Source: a bacterium (GTDB lineage Bacteria > Bacillota > Clostridia > Christensenellales > Aristaeellaceae). Taken from it: a DNA stretch of 64,000 bases. The stretch is taken from positions 91,679 through 155,678 of the forward strand of contig SFTH01000007.1 of NCBI GenBank assembly GCA_004563405.1, read 5' to 3'. The notes below the pieces were generated by a model. It was not told the origin of the DNA, ran no database searches, and worked only from the letters and a program-made list of their open reading frames with translations. A program made the translations under genes and the position numbers. Below, piece by piece: positions 40,529-48,395 of this stretch. How positions within the stretch are numbered: the stretch's first letter is position 1; each line of letters opens with the position of its first letter.

Positions 40529-41206
40529 ATGCGCTACAAGAGAATTCTGATGGACGTCGACGATACGCTCTTTGACTTTCCCACGGGCAACCGGCGGGCG
40601 GTAGAACAGCTGATGGCGGAGCTTGGGCTCTCCTCGCCCACCATCTTTGAGGAGTACCAGGCCATCAACCATGCCTGTTGGGAAGCTCTGGAGCGGGGCG
40701 AAATGACCCAGGAGGTGCTGCATGTGGAGCGCTTTCGCCGCTTTCTAGCCAGGAAGGGGCGAAGCGATGATCCGGCGGCGGTCGCGAACCGCTTTGCAGA
40801 GCTGCTGGCGCGGCAGGCGATTCCCCTGCCCCACGCTGAGGAGGCCGTGCGCGCCATCGCGGAGCGCCTGCCGGTGGTGCTGCTCACCAACGGCATCACG
40901 GTGATTCAGCGGCAGCGGCTGGCGAACGCGCGCATCTCCCAATGGGTCAGCGATGTGATCATCTCCCAGGAGGTGGGGCTGAGCAAGCCGGACCCGCGCA
41001 TCTTTGAACTGGCCCTCGGCGGCCTGGACCGCCGGGAGGCGCTGATGATCGGCGACGGCCTGCGCAGCGATGTGCAGGGCGCAAACCACGCCGGCGTGGA
41101 CGTCTGCTGGTACAATCCCGGGGGCAAGCGCCTGCCGGGCGACCTCCACGCGGAATACGAAATCCGGGACATCCGGGACTGCATTCCCATCGCGCTGATG
41201 GACTGA
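40529..41206 (+). CDS. HAD-superfamily hydrolase, YjjG-type nucleotidase
   Basis: The protein has 225 residues. HAD motifs: LMDVDDTLFDF (nucleophile and acid Asp), LLTNGI, the Lys in GLSKPDPRIFE and MIGDGLRSDVQGA. The D-V-D-D-T-L-F-D-F start and overall length match YjjG pyrimidine 5'-nucleotidases, which clean up non-canonical nucleotides. The ATG at 40529 has AGGAGG 6 nt upstream. Confidence 0.88.
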   Translation: MRYKRILMDVDDTLFDFPTGNRRAVEQLMAELGLSSPTIFEEYQAINHACWEALERGEMTQEVLHVERFRRFLARKGRSDDPAAVANRFAELLARQAIPLPHAEEAVRAIAERLPVVLLTNGITVIQRQRLANARISQWVSDVIISQEVGLSKPDPRIFELALGGLDRREALMIGDGLRSDVQGANHAGVDVCWYNPGGKRLPGDLHAEYEIRDIRDCIPIALMD

Positions 41207-41223
41207 AGCCACCTCATGGATGC

Positions 41224-41262
41224 AAAAACCCAACCTCTCGCATGCGATTGGTTGGGTTTTGT
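41224..41262. terminator. Bidirectional terminator between yjjG-like and transporter genes
   Basis: CCCAACC (41229-41235) pairs with GGTTGGG (41250-41256), flanked by A5 on the left and TTTT on the right, so it serves both convergent genes. Confidence 0.8.
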
Positions 41263-41299
41263 CTTTGGGCCTCCCGGCCCGCAGGGAGCCTGTCCGCCG

Positions 41300-42706
41300 T
41301 CAGATCACCGTCAGCAGGCCCACCGACTTGAGCAGCAGAACCGTCAGCAGAATCGGCGCAATGATTTTGATGGTGATGGTGTAGAGCCGCCTGCGGCCGA
41401 AGCGCTGCCCATTCTTTTCCACCTCGTCGATGACCACCTTCGGGCTCAGCGTCCAGCCGATCAGCGCGCAGGTGCCGATGGCGACGATGGGCATCAGGCA
41501 ATTGTTGCTCACATAATCCATCACGTCCAGCAGCTGGGCGTGCGCGCCGTTGGGCAGGAGAATGTCAAAGTAGAGGCCGTTGTAGCCCAGGCACACCAGC
41601 AGGCACATGACCACGGCCACGACGGTCTCCAGCGCCGTCGCCCGCGCGCGGCTCATGTGGAAGCGGTCCATGAGTCCGGAGACGATTGCCTCCATGACCG
41701 AAACCGCGCTCGTGAGCGCTGCGAAGAACACCAGCAGGAAGAACAGCGCGCCGACCACATGGCCCGCGACGCCCATGGCCTCAAAGACCTTCGGCAGGGA
41801 GACGAACATCAGACTCGGGCCGGAAGCCTCCATGCCCTCGCGGCCCATGAAGGTGTACACCGCGGGAATGATCATGGCCGCCGCCAGGAAGGCCACCAGC
41901 GTGTCGAAGAATTCAATCTGGTTGATGGACTTGCCCAGGTTCGCGTCATCGGAGACGTAGGAACCGTAGGTCACCATAATGCCCATGGCCACGCTGATGC
42001 TGTAAAACAGCTGTCCCATCGCGTCCATCAGCACGGTAAAGAAGCCCTTGAGGGTGAGGCCGGAGAAGTCCGGCACCAGAAGGATCTTCAATCCCTGAAG
42101 GCCGGTGCGCGTCACGCCGCTCTCGTCCGTGTGGGAGATGGTCATGGAGAAGACGGCGATGCCGATGACCAGCACGAACAGCACCGGCATGATCAGCTTC
42201 GAGGAGGATTCGATGCCCTTGTTCACGCCCCGGAAGATGATGAAGGCCACCATCAGCACGAACAGCAGGCCCAGCGCCACGGGCTGCACCGGACTGGTGA
42301 TGAAGTCCGTGAAGTAGCCGGAGGCCGTCGCGTCAACGCCGTGGCCGGTCAGAAAGACCAGGAAGTACTTCAGCACCCAGCCGCCGATGGCGCAGTAGTA
42401 GGGCAGAATAATCAGCGGCACCAGGCTGGCGATTGCGCCCAGGAAGCCGTATTTCCTGTGCAGCTTGCCATAGGCCTGCAGCGCGCCCTTGCGGGTCTTT
42501 CTGCCGATGGCCAGCTCCGAGGCCAGCAGGGTATAGCCAAAGGTCAGCGCCAGCACCAGATAGATCAGCAGAAACAGGCCGCCGCCGTCCTTGGCCGCCA
42601 GGTGGGGAAAGCGCCAGATGTTGCCCAGGCCCACGGCGCTGCCCGCCGCAGCGAGCACAAAGCCGATGCTGCCTGCAAAGGTATTGCGTTTCTTCTCTTG
42701 CTGCAT
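41300..42706 (-). CDS. Sodium-dependent transporter, NSS (SNF) family
   Basis: The protein has 468 residues and about twelve membrane helices. The sodium/substrate site of TM1 is GSIGFVLAAAGSAVGLGNIWRFP, the family hallmark; TM6/TM8 contain SISVAMGIMVTYGSYV and ALTSAVSVMEAIVSG. It should import an amino acid with sodium. The ATG at 42706 (MQQEKKR) follows AAGGGA and fits relatives; an ATG at 42730 would add 8 residues, and the frame beyond that is non-coding. It is monocistronic. Confidence 0.93.
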   Translation of the reverse strand: MQQEKKRNTFAGSIGFVLAAAGSAVGLGNIWRFPHLAAKDGGGLFLLIYLVLALTFGYTLLASELAIGRKTRKGALQAYGKLHRKYGFLGAIASLVPLIILPYYCAIGGWVLKYFLVFLTGHGVDATASGYFTDFITSPVQPVALGLLFVLMVAFIIFRGVNKGIESSSKLIMPVLFVLVIGIAVFSMTISHTDESGVTRTGLQGLKILLVPDFSGLTLKGFFTVLMDAMGQLFYSISVAMGIMVTYGSYVSDDANLGKSINQIEFFDTLVAFLAAAMIIPAVYTFMGREGMEASGPSLMFVSLPKVFEAMGVAGHVVGALFFLLVFFAALTSAVSVMEAIVSGLMDRFHMSRARATALETVVAVVMCLLVCLGYNGLYFDILLPNGAHAQLLDVMDYVSNNCLMPIVAIGTCALIGWTLSPKVVIDEVEKNGQRFGRRRLYTITIKIIAPILLTVLLLKSVGLLTVI

Positions 42707-42810
42707 TCGTCTCAATTCCCTTCGTGTCATTCCGCGCACCCGGCGCAACTCTTTTACTATACCACAAAAAGTTCGGCAAATCAATGGCCAAACGCCCTCT
42801 GCGGCAAAAA

Positions 42811-42841
42811 CAAAAAGCGCCGCGCTCCCGGAGGGAGCGCG
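42811..42841 (-). terminator. Terminator of mnmA-larE
   Basis: On the minus strand CGCGCTCCC (42833-42841) pairs with GGGAGCGCG (42821-42829), then GCGC and TTTTTGTTTTTG. Confidence 0.75.
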
Positions 42842-42938
42842 GACGGTAGCGACGGTTTTCAACCCGGCAGAGAGGTATGTGGAAACGCGCTTCGATTCCG
42901 CGCCACAGTGTGCATCAGGGAATCCGACGTCGCGACGC

Positions 42939-43751
42939 TCAGTCCGGCAGCGTCTCGTTCATACTGCCCGTGCGATAACCCAGCAGATCCAACGTCACAT
43001 ACTGAAAGCCCATCTCCTTCAGTTCGCGATGCACCCGCTCGCGCAGCTCCCGCGCCAGCATGCGGTCAAACTCCTCCGAAAGGATTTCGATACGCGCCAT
43101 CCTGCCATGAATCCGCACCCGCACCTGATGAAAGCCCAGATCCAGCAGCAGCTGCTCCGCCCGATCGACCATGTCCAGCTTCTTCCGGCTGATGGTCTCG
43201 CCATAGACGAAGCGCGATGACAGGCACGCGAAGGACTGCTTGTTCCAGGTGGGCAATTCCAGCTCCCGGGACAGCGCCCGGATCTCCGCCTTGTTCAGCC
43301 CCGCCTCCCGCAGGGGGCTTCGCACGCCCAGCTCACGCACCGCCTCAAGCCCGGGGCGGTAGTCTCCCTCGTCGTCCAGATTGGAGCCCTCCGCCACCGC
43401 AGCGATTCCTCGCTCCCGGGCGATCCCCCAGATCCGCTCAAACAGCTCGCGCTTGCAGAGATAGCAGCGGTTCTTCGGATTCTGACAGAAGCCCTCGATC
43501 TCCAGTTCCTCCGATGCGCAAACCTCGTGGGCGATGCCCCGCGCTTCGCAGAAGGCCCGCGCCTCGTTCAGCTCCCGCTTCGGGAAGGAACAGGACGTCG
43601 CGGTGACGGCGAGCGCACGCGCTCCCAGCACGTCGTGGGCGACGTACAGCAGAAAGGTCGAATCCACGCCGCCGGAAAAGGCCACCGCCACGCTCCCGAG
43701 GCTGCGCGGCTTCTCCCGCAGCAATTCGTATTTCTCATGCATTGCATCCAT
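42939..43751 (-). CDS. larE: ATP-dependent sacrificial sulfur transferase LarE-like (PP-loop)
   Basis: The protein has 270 residues. The PP-loop AFSGGVDSTFL near residue 25 binds ATP; the sacrificial Cys is present in NKQSFACLSSR, and CYLCKRELF also fits the LarE family. LarE donates its cysteine sulfur to the nickel-pincer cofactor of lactate racemase; larA, larB and larC are not here, so another acceptor is possible. Its start overlaps the 3' end of mnmA by 17 nt. Confidence 0.88.
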   Translation of the reverse strand: MDAMHEKYELLREKPRSLGSVAVAFSGGVDSTFLLYVAHDVLGARALAVTATSCSFPKRELNEARAFCEARGIAHEVCASEELEIEGFCQNPKNRCYLCKRELFERIWGIARERGIAAVAEGSNLDDEGDYRPGLEAVRELGVRSPLREAGLNKAEIRALSRELELPTWNKQSFACLSSRFVYGETISRKKLDMVDRAEQLLLDLGFHQVRVRIHGRMARIEILSEEFDRMLARELRERVHRELKEMGFQYVTLDLLGYRTGSMNETLPD

Positions 43752-44838
43752 CGTAATCCACTCCCCCTAAATCTACAATCGCGCCGCCGAGGCAGATGTC
43801 CCCGTCGTAAAACACCGCGGACTGGCCCGGCGTCACCGCCCGCTGCGGTCGGTCAAACGCGATGCGCACGCCCGCGTCCTCCAGAATGAGCGTGCAATCC
43901 TGAAGCGGCTGTCGGTGGCGCAGGCGCACGCGGCAGCGCAGGGGCGCGCCCTCCTCCACGGGCGCGCGCCCGGCAATCCAGCTCGGCTCGCTGCAAAGGG
44001 CGCAGTTTGAAAACAATCCCGGCGCATCTGCGCCCTGCTCCACCACCAGGCGATTGCGCTTCAGATCCTTTTCCACCACAAACCAGCGCCGCCCGTCGCC
44101 GCGCCCGCCAATGCCCAACCCCCGGCGCTGGCCGATGGTGTAGAACATCAGCCCGCTGTGACGGCCCACAACCTCTCCCCGGGGCGTCACCATGTCTCCG
44201 GGCTGCGCCGGCAGATATCCGGACAGGAACCTGCGGAAGTTGCGCTCGCCGATGAAGCAAACGCCGGTGGAATCCTTCTTTTCGCTCACCGGCAGGCCCG
44301 CGTCCCGGGCGATCTGCCGTATCTCCGCCTTGGTCAGTCCACCCAAGGGAAACATCGCCTTCGAAAGCGCATGCTGTCCGAGCATGTACAGAAAATAGGT
44401 CTGATCCTTGTTCTCGTCCCGCGCGCGCAGCAGGCGGTATTCCCCCGCCACAGAGTCGAGCCGGGCGAAGTGCCCTGTCGCCAGCTTCTCCGCGCCGAGC
44501 TGTTCCGCCAGGTTCAGAAACACGCCGAACTTGATCTCCCGGTTGCACAACACGTCCGGGTTGGGCGTGCGCCCCCGGGCGTATTCCTCCAGAAAGTGCG
44601 CAAACACGCGCTCCCGGTACTCCCGGGCGTAGCTGACGCTGTAACAGCGGATGCCGATTCTGTAGCAGACGCTGCGCACGTCGGCCCAGTCCGGCTCAGA
44701 GGTACACACCCCCGCCTCGTCCTTCTCCGCCCAGTTGTTCATGAATACGCCGGTCACATCGTGCCCGGCCCGCCGGAGCAGCAGCGCCGTGACCGCGGAA
44801 TCCACGCCGCCCGACATGCCGACTACGACCTTCGCCAT
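43735..44838 (-). CDS. mnmA: tRNA-specific 2-thiouridylase
   Basis: The protein has 367 residues. PP-loop VGMSGGVDSAVTALLL; catalytic cysteines in NPDVLCNREIKF and GVCFIGERNF; GHFARL and QTYFLYMLGQ between them. It makes the 2-thio group of wobble uridine-34 in tRNAs for Lys, Glu and Gln. No cysteine desulfurase gene is adjacent. Its 3' end overlaps larE, so two PP-loop sulfur enzymes are expressed together. Confidence 0.97.
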   Translation of the reverse strand: MAKVVVGMSGGVDSAVTALLLRRAGHDVTGVFMNNWAEKDEAGVCTSEPDWADVRSVCYRIGIRCYSVSYAREYRERVFAHFLEEYARGRTPNPDVLCNREIKFGVFLNLAEQLGAEKLATGHFARLDSVAGEYRLLRARDENKDQTYFLYMLGQHALSKAMFPLGGLTKAEIRQIARDAGLPVSEKKDSTGVCFIGERNFRRFLSGYLPAQPGDMVTPRGEVVGRHSGLMFYTIGQRRGLGIGGRGDGRRWFVVEKDLKRNRLVVEQGADAPGLFSNCALCSEPSWIAGRAPVEEGAPLRCRVRLRHRQPLQDCTLILEDAGVRIAFDRPQRAVTPGQSAVFYDGDICLGGAIVDLGGVDYDGCNA

Positions 44839-44913
44839 CGCTCTTTCCCTCCCCGCAGCCGCGCTGTCTCTCCTCTCGCGGCGGCAGCGCCCCTGGCGCT
44901 CAGAATCTATTTG

Positions 44914-44962
44914 TATATGTATTCAGTAGACATATAATAGCATCCCTCCGCCATGCTGTCAA
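44914..44962 (-). promoter_or_regulatory. mnmA-larE promoter with overlapping palindrome (candidate operator)
   Basis: On the minus strand TTGACA (44957-44962) and TATTAT (44934-44939) are 17 nt apart, with TGC before the -10. A perfect inverted repeat TATATGT-N9-ACATATA (44914-44936) covers the end of the -10 and the start site, as a repressor site would. Confidence 0.65.
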
Positions 44963-45059
44963 GCGCACCCCTGCGCGCGCCCCGCAAATCTGCTTGCTTC
45001 CGGCGCAGGCCCTGCGCGCAAATTACCTTCGCCTTTCCCGTCGTTTTCCATTCATCCGC

Positions 45060-45088
45060 TGGATGAATTCCCGTTTTTGTGCTATAAT
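45060..45088 (+). promoter_or_regulatory. Promoter of the hydrolase pair
   Basis: A perfect TATAAT (45083-45088) has TGC before it (extended -10); the -35 (TGGATG at 45060-45065) is poor. About 80 nt precede the ATG. Confidence 0.5.
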
Positions 45089-45166
45089 GCACCCACACCC
45101 ACACGGCGAGGGGACAAAACCCCCGACGTGTGCCGACGCCCCAGGGGGACGCGCAGGGAGGTCGCA

Positions 45167-45871
45167 ATGGACATTCAACTCAACTATCTGGAGCGGGGCG
45201 CGGGCACGCCGCTGCTCCTGCTGCACGGCAACGGCGAAAACCTCGAATACTTCCGAAGCCAGATCGATTTCTTTTCCGCTTCCTATCGCGTCATCGCCGT
45301 CGATACCCGTGGCCACGGCGGCTCGCCCCGGGGCGAAGCGCCCTTCACCATCGCCCAGTTTGCCGAGGATCTCCTCAGCTTCATGGACAGCCTGCATCTT
45401 TCCAGCGCGCACATACTGGGTTTTTCGGACGGCGGGAACATCGCGCTGTGCTTCGCCCTGAAGCATCCCGAGCGGGTCCGACGGTTGATTCTGAACGGCG
45501 CAAACCTCGATCCCTCCGGCGTCAAGCGCAGGATGCAGCTTCCCATCGAGCTGGGCTACGCCCTCGCCCGCCGCTTCTCCGGGCGCAGCCCGCGGGCCCG
45601 CCGCAACGCGGAGCTGCTGGGGCTGATGGTCAACGAACCTCACATCGCCCCGGAGCAGCTGCGCCATCTGAATCTGCCCGTGCTGGTGATCGCCGGGGAG
45701 CGGGACATGATCCGCACGTCCCACACCCGGTGCATCGCGGCCTCCCTGCCCGACGCGCGGCTCGCACTCCTGCCCGGCGACCACTTCGTCGCCGCAAAGA
45801 ACCCCGCCGCCTTCAACGCCGCCGTCGCACAGTTTCTGGAAGAACCCGACACAGAAGGGAAATTTGAATGA
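45167..45871 (+). CDS. Alpha/beta-hydrolase
   Basis: The protein has 234 residues. The oxyanion segment LLHGNGEN, the nucleophile elbow GFSDGGN, the acidic residue in AGERDM and the His in GDHFVAA give a complete triad. It resembles short esterase-like hydrolases; the substrate is unknown. GGAGG lies 5 nt before the ATG at 45167. It overlaps the following HAD gene by 4 nt. Confidence 0.88.
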   Translation: MDIQLNYLERGAGTPLLLLHGNGENLEYFRSQIDFFSASYRVIAVDTRGHGGSPRGEAPFTIAQFAEDLLSFMDSLHLSSAHILGFSDGGNIALCFALKHPERVRRLILNGANLDPSGVKRRMQLPIELGYALARRFSGRSPRARRNAELLGLMVNEPHIAPEQLRHLNLPVLVIAGERDMIRTSHTRCIAASLPDARLALLPGDHFVAAKNPAAFNAAVAQFLEEPDTEGKFE

Positions 45872-46578
45872 AACCAACCGCCATTCTCTTCGATCTGGAC
45901 GGCACGCTGCTGCCGATGGATCAGGACGTATTCACCAAATCCTACTTCAGGCTGCTCGCAGCGAAGATGGCCCCCTACGGCTATGAGCCGAAGTCCCTCG
46001 TCGATGGCGTCTGGTCCGGAACCGCTGCGATGGTCAAAAACGACGGCTCCCGAACCAACGAAGAGGCCTTCTGGGAATGTTTCGGGGCGCGCATGGGCGC
46101 GCGGGTGCAGGAGCACAGGCACCTGTTCGACGAATTCTACCGCGCGGATTTCCAACAGGCCCGCGCCTTCTGCGGCCTCAATCCCCTGGCCCGGGAGAGC
46201 GTCGCGCTGGCGAAGGATCTGGGGCTGCGCGTCGCTCTGGCGACCAATCCGCTCTTTCCCTCCTTTGCCACCGAGAGCCGCATCCGCTGGGCCGGTCTGG
46301 AGCCGGAGGACTTTGAAACCTTCACCAGCTATGAGAACTGCCGCACCTGCAAGCCCAACCCGGACTACTACCGGGAGCTGCTGGATCGCCTGAACCTGCG
46401 CGCGCAGGAGTGCGTGATGGTGGGAAACGACGCGGACGAGGATATGGTCGCCGAAACCCTCGGCATGGACGTGTTTCTTCTCACAGACTGCCTCATCAAC
46501 CGCGGGAACCGGGAAATCGTCTGGCCCCACGGCGACTTCAACGCGCTGATGGACTATCTGCGCGCCCGCGCGGCCTGA
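45868..46578 (+). CDS. HAD-superfamily hydrolase
   Basis: The protein has 236 residues. HAD motifs: LFDLDGTLLPMD, ALATNPLFP, the Lys in RTCKPNPDYY and VMVGNDADEDMVA. The cap is helical and inserted after the first motif. The substrate is unknown. Its ATG overlaps the stop of the alpha/beta-hydrolase gene (ATGA), so the two probably act together. Confidence 0.88.
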   Translation: MKPTAILFDLDGTLLPMDQDVFTKSYFRLLAAKMAPYGYEPKSLVDGVWSGTAAMVKNDGSRTNEEAFWECFGARMGARVQEHRHLFDEFYRADFQQARAFCGLNPLARESVALAKDLGLRVALATNPLFPSFATESRIRWAGLEPEDFETFTSYENCRTCKPNPDYYRELLDRLNLRAQECVMVGNDADEDMVAETLGMDVFLLTDCLINRGNREIVWPHGDFNALMDYLRARAA

Positions 46579-46616
46579 AGCCGTCCGCGCCGCGCAGCCC
46601 TTCGCCCCGGAGGGCG

Positions 46617-46651
46617 CAAAAAACCGAACCGGCAACGGTTCGGTTTTTCTT
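46617..46651. terminator. Bidirectional terminator between HAD gene and pyk
   Basis: CCGAACC (46624-46630) pairs with GGTTCGG (46637-46643), flanked by A6 on the left and T5 on the right. Confidence 0.85.
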
Positions 46652-46733
46652 TCTCTGAGGTCCGGCGCGCGCAATTCCCGGTTGCGGACACGCACATGCT
46701 GCGCTTCCGGGCTTCGCCAGGCGGCGCATGCCG

Positions 46734-48146
46734 TCAGATCGTTTCCACCTTGATGAGATTGGTGTTTCCGGGCACGCCATTGGCAATGCCGCCGGTGATG
46801 ATGATCCTGTCTCCGGCCTCCAGGTTCAGATGGCGCTTGGCCAGCTGCTTTGCGCTGTAAAACAGCACGTCCGTGGAATCGAAGGTGTCGCACATCACGG
46901 GCAGCACGCCCCAGGACAGGGCCAGATGCCGCCAGCTGCACACGTCCGTGGTGATGCCCAGGATCGTCGCCGGAGAGCGGAAGCGGGACACCATGCGCAC
47001 GGTCCCGCCGGATACGGAGCACACGGCGATGGCCTTTGCATGCAGGTCGATGGCCATGCCGCACACGCAGTGAGAGATGGCGTCCACGGTGTTCTGAATG
47101 GTGAATTCCGCCTTGCGGAAGCGCTTTTCATAGTGGATGTCCTTCTCGGTCTGCTCGGCGATGCGGGCCATGGTCTGAAGCGTGAGTACGGGATATTCGC
47201 CCGCGGCCGTCTCGCCGGAGAGCATGATGGCACTGGTGCCGTCGTAGATGGCGTTGGCCACGTCGGAGGCCTCCGCGCGGGTGGGCCGGGGATTGTGAAT
47301 CATGGATTCCAGCATCTCTGTCGCGGTGATCACCCGCTTGCCCAGCATGCGGCACTTTGTGATCAGCTTTTTCTGGATGGCGGGGAGGTTTTCAAAGGGG
47401 ATCTCCACGCCCATGTCGCCGCGGCCGATCATGATGCCGGAGCAGGCCTGACAGATTTCCTCGATGTTCTCAACGCCCGTGCTGTTTTCAATCTTGGCGA
47501 TCAGTTCCACGCCATCGCCGCCAGCCTCGTCCAGTATGGCCTGAATGTCCAGCAGATCCTGCTTGCTGGAGACGAAGGAGCAGGCGATGAAATCCACGCC
47601 GTGCTCCACGCCGAAGAGGATGTCCTCCCGATCCTGCGCGCTCACATAGGGCTGCGAGAGGAGCTTTCCGGGAAAGTTCATGCTCTTGCGGTCGGAAAGC
47701 ACGCCGCCGTTGACCACCGTGCAGTTGACGTCCGTGTCCGTCACGGATTCCACCCGGAAGGACAGCAGGCCGTTGTTCACCAGTATCACATCGCCCGGCT
47801 CCATGCTCTCGGGCAGGCCCTTGAAGTTCACAGAGACGCGGCCTTCGTCTCCCGGCACGTCCAGGGTGGTAAATGTAAAGCGGCCGCCCTCCTTCAGCGC
47901 AACGCTCCCCTCCGCAAAGGTGCGGATGCGGTACTCCGGGCCTTTGGTGTCCAGCATGATGGCCACGGGCAGATTCAAACGCTCGCGCACGCGCTTGATG
48001 CGCTCGATGCGTTCCAGATGCTCCGCATGGGTGCCGTGGGAAAAGTTCAGGCGGGCGACGTTCATGCCGGCCTCGCAGAGCTGAGTCAGGATATCCTCGC
48101 TCTCGCAGGCGGGGCCGATGGTACAGATGATCTTGGTCTTACGCAT
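46734..48146 (-). CDS. pyk: Pyruvate kinase
   Basis: The protein has 470 residues. RKTKIICTIGPACES, ARLNFSHGTHAEH, MLDTKGPEYR, the active-site LIAKIENSTGVEN, IMIGRGDMGVEIPFE and TEMLESMIHNPRPTRAEASDVANAI are all present. It makes pyruvate and ATP from phosphoenolpyruvate. The C-terminal extra domain found in some Bacillus enzymes is absent. The ATG at 48146 has AGGAGG 6 nt upstream. It has a long leader with a terminator-like hairpin. Confidence 0.97.
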   Translation of the reverse strand: MRKTKIICTIGPACESEDILTQLCEAGMNVARLNFSHGTHAEHLERIERIKRVRERLNLPVAIMLDTKGPEYRIRTFAEGSVALKEGGRFTFTTLDVPGDEGRVSVNFKGLPESMEPGDVILVNNGLLSFRVESVTDTDVNCTVVNGGVLSDRKSMNFPGKLLSQPYVSAQDREDILFGVEHGVDFIACSFVSSKQDLLDIQAILDEAGGDGVELIAKIENSTGVENIEEICQACSGIMIGRGDMGVEIPFENLPAIQKKLITKCRMLGKRVITATEMLESMIHNPRPTRAEASDVANAIYDGTSAIMLSGETAAGEYPVLTLQTMARIAEQTEKDIHYEKRFRKAEFTIQNTVDAISHCVCGMAIDLHAKAIAVCSVSGGTVRMVSRFRSPATILGITTDVCSWRHLALSWGVLPVMCDTFDSTDVLFYSAKQLAKRHLNLEAGDRIIITGGIANGVPGNTNLIKVETI

Positions 48147-48199
48147 AGTATTCCTCCTTGCAAATCTGGCAATCAAAGAAGGCATGCGAAGGGAGCCAA

Positions 48200-48322
48200 A
48201 AGAAAAAGCTTCACGCCATTGTGAAGCTGCACAGCCGAAGCGGCGCAGCGCGCTCCGGCCAACCTCAATAAATAGAGCGCAGGCGCGCCCTATGACAGAC
48301 TCCACCACTTATCTTCGGTTGC
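48200..48322 (-). promoter_or_regulatory. pyk leader with an intrinsic terminator (candidate attenuator)
   Basis: The transcript from the promoter at 48329-48358 has a leader of about 175 nt. It contains a GC-rich imperfect hairpin (GCGCTC pairing with GAGCGC near 48253-48286) and then AGCTTCAC-N6-GTGAAGCT (48228-48207), followed by TTTTCTTTT. That is a complete terminator about 60 nt before the pyk ATG, so expression must be attenuated or anti-terminated. I cannot assign a riboswitch class. Confidence 0.5.
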
Positions 48323-48328
48323 GAAACG

Positions 48329-48358
48329 AGTATAGCACATCGCCGGAGGGCGTGTCAA
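48329..48358 (-). promoter_or_regulatory. Promoter of pyk
   Basis: On the minus strand TTGACA (48353-48358) and TATACT (48329-48334) are 18 nt apart, with TGC before the -10. Confidence 0.7.
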
Positions 48359-48395
48359 CGCTTCCTCCGGCGACGAAACACACATTTAATTCATC

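Noticed and set aside
41607..41960. Plus-strand frame within the NSS transporter gene
   Set aside because: Antisense shadow; the transporter has complete family motifs.
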